Assembly (NCBI GenBank): GCA_948560485.1 | Contig: CAOXUF010000041.1 | Location: forward strand, 1-12,568 | Direction of reading: 5' to 3' | Length of the DNA: 12,568 nucleotides | From: an uncultured Eubacterium sp. | Lineage (GTDB): Bacteria; Bacillota_A; Clostridia; Lachnospirales; Lachnospiraceae | In this document: piece by piece, positions 6,927-12,568 of the stretch | Layout: the number at the start of each line of letters is the position of its first letter | Numbering within the stretch: position 1 is the stretch's first letter | Notes under the pieces: model-generated | The model's input: only the letters and a program-made list of their open reading frames with translations | The model's database searches: none | What the model was told of the DNA's origin: nothing | Made by a program: the position numbers and the translations under genes

Positions 6927-7102
6927 TTGTTGTGGTCTGGGATAAGAAAAATAATCTGTCGCCAGTTTAAGGGAAGTCCGGTGTGAATCCGGCACAGTCT
7001 TTCTCTACTGTATGAGGGACGAACAAAGCAAAATGCCACGGGAGAGTCCTGGAAGGCGCTTTTAGTAGAATGAACTTAAGTCAGGATATGTCAACACAAC
7101 AA
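6927..7102 (+). ncRNA. Cobalamin riboswitch aptamer
   Basis: The closing stem P1 is visible as TTGTTGTG (6927-6934) with CACAACAA (7095-7102), perfectly complementary. Between them are the conserved core pieces in the right order: AAGGGAAGTCCGGTG and AATCCGG (P5/L5 region, about 6968-6992), CTACTGTATG (about 7005-7014), ATGCCACGGGAGAGTCCTGG with AAGGC (about 7033-7056), and the B12 box AAGTCAGGATATG (7078-7090; consensus AGYCAGGAGACC with changes after AGGA). A candidate P13 hairpin, TTCGC/GCGAA (7110-7126, loop AGGCAAG), follows and could form the L5-L13 kissing contact. The family binds adenosyl-, methyl- or hydroxocobalamin; which one is not decidable here. With terminators immediately downstream, B12 binding should switch the operon off. 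Confidence 0.95.
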
Positions 7103-7138
7103 ACCAGAATTCGCAGGCAAGGCGAAGAGGATATATAT

Positions 7139-7179
7139 GTTATCTGACAGATTATGAAGGTCTGTCAGACAGCTTTTTT
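7139..7179 (+). terminator. Riboswitch terminator 1
   Basis: GTTATCTGACAGA (7139-7151) pairs with TCTGTCAGACAGC (7161-7173), 12 of 13 positions, one being a G-U pair, with a nine-base loop, directly followed by TTTTTT. It sits 36 bases after the aptamer and is the obvious expression platform. I found no clear antiterminator partner. Confidence 0.88.
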
Positions 7180-7180
7180 A

Positions 7181-7210
7181 GTCTTGCAATTTTGCAGGGC
7201 TTTTCTTTTA
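7181..7210 (+). terminator. Riboswitch terminator 2, in tandem
   Basis: GTCTTGCA (7181-7188) pairs with TGCAGGGC (7193-7200), eight pairs including two G-U, with an ATTT loop and then TTTTCTTTTA. It starts one base after the first terminator's T run, so readthrough would meet a second hairpin about 40 bases before the first gene. Confidence 0.65.
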
Positions 7211-7249
7211 TTCATTTCTGGAAATTATCAATGGCAGAAGGAGGATAAA

Positions 7250-8362
7250 ATGAACAGAATTACAAAAAAGGTTTTGTCAGCAGTGATTGTATTGGCGATG
7301 GTTTTATCTACAATTACTGTTACATTTGCAGAAGAAGCAAAAACAATTAAGGTTACTATGAGTATTGAGAGATTTACAATTGGACAAGGTTTCTTAGTAG
7401 AACCGATGATAGTAGAACTTAATGAAGGGGCGTCTGTACAGGATGTATTAGAAAAAGCAGCAGAGGAAAAGAACATCAAACTAAATGGAACAACAAGTGA
7501 ATATGGATATTATTTAGAGAGCATCAGCAATGCAGATACAGGTGCTATAAATATTCCACAGACGATTCAGGATATGGCAAGTATTGATGTTGATTATGGA
7601 AGCGGTTATGTTTATCATTATGATGCACCAACAAATACCAGTACAAATAAATTATTTGAGGATGAACAGAAATTAGGAACTGGTTCTTATACAGAATTGT
7701 CCGGCTGGTTGTATAGCATTAATAATAAAGAATCGAGTAATGGAATGAGTTCTCAGCCTGTGAAAGATGGTGATGTTGTAAGAATACAGTTTAGTGTATA
7801 TGCAGGAGGGGCTGATTTAGGATTTCACAGTTGGTATGATAATATTGAAAGTGCAAAGTTAGCTGATAAGGATAAGCTGATGAAGCAGGCAGCAGGTGTT
7901 GATGCGGAAGGAGAATTGAAAGAGGCAAGAGCAGAGGCAGTCAGAGTTCTTGAAAAGTATGATGCTACACAGGAAGAAGTAGATAAAGCATTGCTAAATC
8001 TGGGTTATGTAGAGGAAACAACAGAGCCGGAGACAACCACTGCAGCACCAACAACACCGGAAACTACTACGATTGCACCATTAAAAAGAGTAACAATAAA
8101 AAAATTAACGAATGTTAAAAAGTATAAAGTAAAAATAAAGATTAATAAAGTAACCGGAGCAAAAGGTTATCAGTACCGGTATGCAACAAATAAGAAATTT
8201 AAAAAGAGCAAAGTGAAAACGACTACAAAGACTACTTATACAACGAAGAAACTTTCAAAAAAAGTTCGGTGTTATGTGAAAGTCAGAGCCTACAGAATAA
8301 TAAAAGGAAAAAAGAGTTTTGGCAGGTGGAGTAAAGTAAAATCTTTGAAAGTAAAAAAATAA
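7250..8362 (+). CDS. Secreted DUF4430 (transcobalamin C-terminal-like) protein with FIVAR- and Fn3-like regions
   Basis: A 370-residue exported protein, the first gene behind the riboswitch. I chose ATG 7250, five bases after AAGGAGG (7238-7244); the frame is open back to 7154, but that would start inside the terminator. A signal peptide (1-27, cleaved after TFA) is followed by a DUF4430 domain (about 32-190) with its hallmark SGWLYSI (S151-W153) and the later DGDVVRIQFSVY strand. DUF4430 is related to the beta domain of intrinsic factor and transcobalamin. Next come a short helical stretch with ATQEEVDKALLNL (about 205-255, FIVAR-like), a Thr/Glu/Pro linker (about 256-278) and a very lysine-rich Fn3-like C-terminal domain, as in many Lachnospiraceae surface proteins. 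There is no LPXTG anchor or lipobox; the basic tail may hold it to the wall. Corrinoid binding is inferred from domain and riboswitch context. Confidence 0.85.
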   Translation: MNRITKKVLSAVIVLAMVLSTITVTFAEEAKTIKVTMSIERFTIGQGFLVEPMIVELNEGASVQDVLEKAAEEKNIKLNGTTSEYGYYLESISNADTGAINIPQTIQDMASIDVDYGSGYVYHYDAPTNTSTNKLFEDEQKLGTGSYTELSGWLYSINNKESSNGMSSQPVKDGDVVRIQFSVYAGGADLGFHSWYDNIESAKLADKDKLMKQAAGVDAEGELKEARAEAVRVLEKYDATQEEVDKALLNLGYVEETTEPETTTAAPTTPETTTIAPLKRVTIKKLTNVKKYKVKIKINKVTGAKGYQYRYATNKKFKKSKVKTTTKTTYTTKKLSKKVRCYVKVRAYRIIKGKKSFGRWSKVKSLKVKK

Positions 8363-8380
8363 AAAGAAAGCAGGCGAAAG

Positions 8381-10240
8381 ATGAGCAGATGTTGGAACAA
8401 GTTAATTCAATATATTTCCGTAGTAGGTATAGCGTTTATATGCCTATTGGTATTTGCTGTGCCTGCACAGGGAAGTACGATTCTGACGAAATCACAGACG
8501 AAGAATTATCTTGATAAAATATCTGAATATGAAATAAGTAAAGTAGCCAGTCCCACCTATGGCAGCGTAGGTGGGGAGTGGCTTATTATGGGGCTTGCCA
8601 GATATGGGACATTGACGGAATCTTATTTAAATATATATTTGAATAATCTGAAATCTGAAGTGGAGAAATGTCATGGTGTTTTATCAAAAAATAAGTATAC
8701 GGAATATGCAAGGGTAGTATTGGCACTGACATCTGTAAATACTGCACCGGATAATTTTGCAGGATATAATCTGCTTAGGCCATTAGCAGAATTAGATCAT
8801 GTTGTAAAAACGGGAATGAATAGTGTGGCGTTTTGTCTGCTGGCATTTGATTGTGGAAATTATGAAATTCCGGATACAGCAAAAGAATATACAGGAGAAA
8901 AAACAACACGGGAAAAATTGATTTCTATATTGCTGGATAATCAGTTAAATGATGGTGGATGGGCGATTACAGGAAAAAAATCAGAAGCAGATGTGACTGC
9001 AATGGTATTACAGGCACTGTCAAAGTATCGTAAGCAGAAAAAGGTGGAGAATGCTATTGAGAGTGGTGTGAAAATGTTATCAGCCAGACAAAATAAATCC
9101 GGGGCTTTTTCTAGTGGAGGAAGTGAAAATTGTGAAAGTACCGCTCAGGTATTAGCAGCTTTGACAGCATTGGATATTAAGGTATCAGATAATCGTTTTA
9201 TAAAAGATAATCATACAGTATTGGATGGATTGTTACAATATTATCAGGATGGTGGTTTTAAACATACAGAAGACAGTTTTGTAAATCAGATGTCGACGGA
9301 ACAGGCAATGTACTCACTGACGGCATACTATAGAAGTTTGTCAGATGAAAATGGTTTATATAACATGAACGACAATAAAAATTCGTTTAAGAACAAGACA
9401 AAAGAGAAGAAACGAAAAGATAATATTTCCTTAAATCAGAAAAGTAATAAAAAGAGAGCATCAAGAAAGATTGATATAACAGGACAAAACAAAACAGGTG
9501 ATTCCTTACAGAAGAATACAGATACGAGTGTGAAGGAAACACAAGAAGGTTTGGCGGAAAATAATAAAGCAAAAAAGAAATTGAAGAGAAAGAATAAAAA
9601 AACACCAGAAACGCTGATAGAAGAGACTGAAGAGAAAAACAGTCAGGAAAATATGACAAAAGAAAAAATGATGCAGAATAACAAACCAGCGAAGAATTAT
9701 AAATGGCTTGGAATAATTTTAGGAGTTTTGGGATTAACTGCAGCAGGAATATTTTTGAAAAGAAAAAATAATTTTTTTATTATGCTTATCACAGTCTGTC
9801 TGATTTTTGGCGGATGCACAAAAGGTAAGTCAGAAGATGAGATAAAGGAGACTGCAGGAAACTGCACAATATTAGTAGAATGTTCTACAATTTATGATAA
9901 TTTAGACGATCTGGATGATGGATTAAAAGCGCATATTCCGAAAGATGGCGTTATATTGAAGGAACAAGAGGTTTCTTTCAAAAAAGATGACAGTGTTTAT
10001 GATGTTCTTTCCAGAGAATTAAAAAAGAACAATATATTAATGGAAGCATCTTTCACAGGAACGAATGCCTATATAGAAGGAATTGATAATATTTACGAAT
10101 TTTCCTGTGGAGGACAGTCAGGGTGGCTGTATTGTGTGAATGGGGAGTATCAGCAAAAAAGCTGCAGTGAGTATAAGGTAAAAGCCGGTGACAAAATAGA
10201 ATGGCACTATACGTGCGATTTAGGTGAGGACTTAAGATAA
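8381..10240 (+). CDS. Membrane-anchored alpha/alpha-toroid plus DUF4430 protein, bacterial intrinsic-factor-like
   Basis: A 619-residue protein. In order: signal peptide (1 to about 32); an alpha/alpha-toroid region (about 35-325) with prenyltransferase/squalene-cyclase-type repeats, visible at D191-GGW, N238-KSGAF and D290-GGF, each followed by a helix such as VTAMVLQAL; a charged Lys/Glu/Asn-rich linker (about 329-440); a membrane helix (442-459) ending KRKNN; a second hydrophobic segment (465-478) ending in the lipobox-like FGGC (C479); and a DUF4430 domain (about 490-617) with S580-G-W582. Toroid followed by a DUF4430-like beta domain is the plan of animal intrinsic factor and transcobalamin, which clamp B12 between the two. 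Six cysteines lie in the last domain, unusual outside an anaerobic cell. The Shine-Dalgarno (AGGCGAAAG) is weak, 18 bases after the previous stop. Its stop overlaps ecfT by one base. Corrinoid binding is inferred. Confidence 0.85.
   Translation: MSRCWNKLIQYISVVGIAFICLLVFAVPAQGSTILTKSQTKNYLDKISEYEISKVASPTYGSVGGEWLIMGLARYGTLTESYLNIYLNNLKSEVEKCHGVLSKNKYTEYARVVLALTSVNTAPDNFAGYNLLRPLAELDHVVKTGMNSVAFCLLAFDCGNYEIPDTAKEYTGEKTTREKLISILLDNQLNDGGWAITGKKSEADVTAMVLQALSKYRKQKKVENAIESGVKMLSARQNKSGAFSSGGSENCESTAQVLAALTALDIKVSDNRFIKDNHTVLDGLLQYYQDGGFKHTEDSFVNQMSTEQAMYSLTAYYRSLSDENGLYNMNDNKNSFKNKTKEKKRKDNISLNQKSNKKRASRKIDITGQNKTGDSLQKNTDTSVKETQEGLAENNKAKKKLKRKNKKTPETLIEETEEKNSQENMTKEKMMQNNKPAKNYKWLGIILGVLGLTAAGIFLKRKNNFFIMLITVCLIFGGCTKGKSEDEIKETAGNCTILVECSTIYDNLDDLDDGLKAHIPKDGVILKEQEVSFKKDDSVYDVLSRELKKNNILMEASFTGTNAYIEGIDNIYEFSCGGQSGWLYCVNGEYQQKSCSEYKVKAGDKIEWHYTCDLGEDLR
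8552..8575 (+). repeat. Perfect inverted repeat inside the toroid gene
   Basis: CCCACCTA (8552-8559) and TAGGTGGG (8568-8575) form an eight-pair GC-rich stem with an eight-base loop, 170 bases into the coding region. It codes for the family-like P-T-Y-G-S-V-G-G-E-W stretch, so protein constraint may explain it. Confidence 0.6.
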
Positions 10241-11100
10241 TGAAAGATGAGTTTTCAAGATTTCATCCGTTAGTAAATTTCATATATTATTTGGTAGTAT
10301 TAGGACTTACTATGTTTCAGATGCAGTTAGGGCTGGTGCTGATTTCTATATTTTCAGCATTGGCTTATTACTTTTGTTTAAAAGGACGGGAAGGAGTAAA
10401 GTATCTGTTGATAGTAAGTTTCGTTTTTTTCGTTTCGTCCTTTATAAATCCATTGTTTTCTCATAGAGGAGGAACATTGTTATTCTATTTGTTTACCGGT
10501 AATCCGGTGACGTTGGAGTCGATTATATATGGTATTGTGTCTTCTGCGATTATATGCAGTATGCTTATATGGTTTTCTACGTTTTATCAGATAATGGGGA
10601 TAGAAAGATTTTTTGGAGCAGTGGGAAAATTTGTGCCTCATGTGGCATTACTTGTTTCTATGATATTGAGATTTATACCAAAATACATGAAACACTATAA
10701 AGAGGTTTCTTCGGTCAATGAAGATGAAGGAGAAAAATTTATTAGAAAAATAAAGAGAGGCAGCAAAGTTTTTTCTATAACAACAACATGGGCATTGGAG
10801 AATTCGATTGATACAGCAGACTCGATGAAAGCCAGAGGGTTTGGAGTAAGGAAAAGGACAAACTACAGTAATTACAAAATAGAAAAACGGGATATTGGTG
10901 TGATGATATGGATTATTGTATTTGCAGGTATTATTTTATGGGCATCATGCAAAGATATGGTTTTTACATATTACTATCCATATATCGCTTATAAAGGAAA
11001 TATTTTTGTTTATATTCTTTATGCATTGTTATGTTTGATACCGGTTTTTATTAATATCAGGGAGGGATTAAGATGGCGCAGATTGAAATCAAAGATTTAA
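10240..11100 (+). CDS. ecfT: ECF transporter transmembrane (T) component
   Basis: A 286-residue integral membrane protein of the EcfT/CbiQ family, which couples ATP hydrolysis by the EcfA ATPases to toppling of a substrate-binding S component. Hydrophobic helices are apparent around 12-45, 54-72, 85-112, 222-242 and 254-276, with a long cytoplasmic segment between. That segment carries the coupling signature ADSMKARGFG (A198-R199-G200), which contacts the ATPases; only one such ARG motif is evident. FHPLVNFIYY at the N-terminus is also typical. ATG 10240 shares a base with the previous stop (TAATG), with GAGGA at 10226-10230. The downstream ATPase starts inside its 3' end, so all are one transcript. 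Substrate is inferred as a corrinoid from the riboswitch. Confidence 0.92.
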   Translation: MKDEFSRFHPLVNFIYYLVVLGLTMFQMQLGLVLISIFSALAYYFCLKGREGVKYLLIVSFVFFVSSFINPLFSHRGGTLLFYLFTGNPVTLESIIYGIVSSAIICSMLIWFSTFYQIMGIERFFGAVGKFVPHVALLVSMILRFIPKYMKHYKEVSSVNEDEGEKFIRKIKRGSKVFSITTTWALENSIDTADSMKARGFGVRKRTNYSNYKIEKRDIGVMIWIIVFAGIILWASCKDMVFTYYYPYIAYKGNIFVYILYALLCLIPVFINIREGLRWRRLKSKI

Positions 11101-12568
11101 GTTTTAAATATAAAGTATCTGATAAACAAAGTCTGAAGAATGTCTCTCTAAGTATTGAAAAAGGGCAGTTCATTGTTGTGTGTGGAAAGTCCGGCTGTGG
11201 CAAAACGACATTTCTGCGATGTTTGAAACCACAAATCAGACCGGCAGGAAATGTTGAAGGGACAGTAAGCTTTGACGGTCAGAATATAGAGGAAATGACA
11301 GATGAAGAGCAGGCAAAAAAAATAGGTTATGTCATGCAGAATCCGGAACATCAGATTGTGACAGATAAAGTGTGGCATGAACTGGCATTTGGATTAGAGA
11401 ATTTTGGGGAGAAAAGTGAATATATACGTGCTAAGACAGCAGAAATCGCAGAGTATTTTGATATTACCGGCTGGTACAACGAAGATACGGACTCGTTGTC
11501 AGGGGGGCAGAAACAACTATTGAATCTGGCAGCAGTTATGGTAATGGGTCCGGAAGTGCTTGTCTTAGATGAACCAACAGCTCAGTTAGATCCGATTGCA
11601 GCAGAAAGATTCTTAGATATATTAAAGAAAATAAATGAAGATTTTGGCATTACTGTAATTATTTCAGAACATCGTCTGAATTATGTTTTAAAAAAGGCAG
11701 ACAAAGTGCTGGTGTTAGAAAAAGGTGAAGTAAGTGATTATGGTAAAATAAGAGAAGTGGTGAAAAAAGGTCTGTCTATGGATATAGAGCCTTTAATGCC
11801 TGTGCCAAGCAGGATTTTTGGGCAGAGTGAAGGAGAAGTCCCTATATCTGTAGCTGAGGGACGAAGATGGCTGGAAAACAATTGGAATCGTAAGAGAAAA
11901 AAAGAGTTAAACGGGATAGATTCTGAAAAGAACAAAGATAAAGGAACACGAAAAAAACAATACAGTGTTTTATGTAAGGATATTTGGTTTCGTTATGAAA
12001 AAAATGGTCGTGATATTGTTCAGGGATTAAATCTGCAAGTTGAAAAAGGAGAAATCTTTGCGATTCTTGGAGGAAACGGAACAGGGAAGACAACCACGCT
12101 TCTTTTGTTGTCTAAAATTTTGAAGGCATACAGAGGTAAGTTGAAAATGAACGGAAAGGCAGTGTTACTGCCGCATAATGTACAGATTTTATTTGAAAGG
12201 GAGACTGTTTCAGAGGAGTTGGAAAATGTTTCTGATAAAATGATAAAGGAAATGAAATTGGAAGCACTTATGAAGATGCATCCTTATGATTTAAGCGGTG
12301 GTGAACAGCAGAAAGCAGCGCTTGCAAAAATATTGTCTAAAGAGCCGGATATTTTACTATTGGATGAGCCGACAAAGGGGATGGATAATATTTTTAAAGA
12401 AGAGTTGGGAAGATTTTTAAAATGTCTGGCAGCAAGTGGAAAAACGATTATCATAGTTAGTCATGATTTAGATTTCTGTGGAGAGTTTGTGGACCGGTGC
12501 GGGCTTTTTGCCAATGGCAGTCTTATCTCAGAATCAGATGTTAGGGAGTTTTTTGTAAATAACAGGTT
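11073..12568 (+). CDS. Double-ATPase ABC protein of an ECF importer, 3' truncated by window
   Basis: Two EcfA/CbiO-type nucleotide-binding domains fused in one chain, as in Bacillus YkoD; 498 codons are visible without a stop. ATG 11073 follows GGAGGG (11061-11066) and overlaps ecfT by 28 bases. NBD1: Walker A GKSGCGKTT (38-46), Q-loop in MQNPEHQ, signature LSGGQ (142-146), Walker B with D166-E167, H-loop H200. A charged linker (about 235-300) follows. NBD2: Walker A GGNGTGKTT (333-341), signature LSGGE (407-411), Walker B with D431-E432, H-loop H464. In NBD2 the Q-loop position reads LPHNVQ, with His368 in place of the usual Gln. Given family size, only a short C-terminal part should be missing. 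Fused ATPases allow a heterodimer-like pair within one chain that docks onto EcfT. Confidence 0.93.
   Translation, partial: MAQIEIKDLSFKYKVSDKQSLKNVSLSIEKGQFIVVCGKSGCGKTTFLRCLKPQIRPAGNVEGTVSFDGQNIEEMTDEEQAKKIGYVMQNPEHQIVTDKVWHELAFGLENFGEKSEYIRAKTAEIAEYFDITGWYNEDTDSLSGGQKQLLNLAAVMVMGPEVLVLDEPTAQLDPIAAERFLDILKKINEDFGITVIISEHRLNYVLKKADKVLVLEKGEVSDYGKIREVVKKGLSMDIEPLMPVPSRIFGQSEGEVPISVAEGRRWLENNWNRKRKKELNGIDSEKNKDKGTRKKQYSVLCKDIWFRYEKNGRDIVQGLNLQVEKGEIFAILGGNGTGKTTTLLLLSKILKAYRGKLKMNGKAVLLPHNVQILFERETVSEELENVSDKMIKEMKLEALMKMHPYDLSGGEQQKAALAKILSKEPDILLLDEPTKGMDNIFKEELGRFLKCLAASGKTIIIVSHDLDFCGEFVDRCGLFANGSLISESDVREFFVNNR

Noticed and set aside
6725..7039. 104-codon minus-strand ORF across the end of spmA and the riboswitch
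   Set aside because: Antisense to conserved coding sequence and to the aptamer core; no family resemblance and no ribosome site seen.
7154..7249. Upstream extension of the first DUF4430 protein to ATG 7154
   Set aside because: It would start in the loop of the first terminator, has no ribosome site, and would bury a proper signal peptide; ATG 7250 follows an excellent AAGGAGG.
9702..9770. Sortase-type anchor in the toroid protein
   Set aside because: A helix plus KRK is present, but no LPXTG-like motif precedes it and the chain continues after the basic residues.
9782..10240. Separate DUF4430 lipoprotein gene starting at ATG 9782
   Set aside because: There is no Shine-Dalgarno before it and the frame is continuous with the toroid gene, so I annotated one fused gene and listed the split as a hypothesis.

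Overview
The window looks like a contig end from an AT-rich, Gram-positive, spore-forming anaerobe of the Clostridia, most likely a Lachnospiraceae-type gut bacterium. This rests on strong AGGAGG-like ribosome sites, the spore gene spmA, ricT/holB synteny with Bacillus and a lysine-rich Fn3-like surface domain; it is not a proven taxonomy. Bases 1-17 match the 3' end of the Illumina TruSeq adapter, so the left edge is a library artefact and the first gene is truncated there.

Left block (18-5560, all +) is a housekeeping cluster: an Orn/Lys/Arg-decarboxylase-fold PLP enzyme (5' truncated), a divergent guanylate-kinase-like P-loop kinase, DNA polymerase III delta' (holB), the PSP1 protein RicT/YaaT, a TrmN6/YabB-type tRNA methyltransferase and the 16S rRNA methyltransferase RsmI. 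It has the order of the Bacillus subtilis yaaO-to-yabC region, with the kinase where tmk would be and several small genes missing. It ends at a bidirectional hairpin terminator.

Middle block (5561-6845): a minus-strand HPr/Crh-like protein that keeps the regulatory serine but lacks the catalytic histidine, with a well-formed promoter; an AT-rich intergenic stretch; and spmA with its own promoter but no adjacent spmB.

Right block (6876-12568, all +) is the most interesting part: a corrinoid-uptake operon. A near-consensus promoter drives a cobalamin riboswitch with a closed P1 stem and B12 box, followed by two tandem intrinsic terminators. Then come a secreted protein with a DUF4430 (transcobalamin C-terminal-like) domain, a membrane protein that joins an alpha/alpha-toroid domain (prenyltransferase-like repeats) to a second DUF4430 domain, an ECF transporter T component and a double-ATPase ABC protein that runs off the right edge. 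Toroid plus DUF4430 is the domain plan of animal intrinsic factor and transcobalamin. I infer a bacterial 'intrinsic-factor-like' capture layer feeding an ECF importer, all repressed by B12. No S component is present in the window; it may lie just downstream.

I saw no tRNA, rRNA, insertion sequence or CRISPR array.
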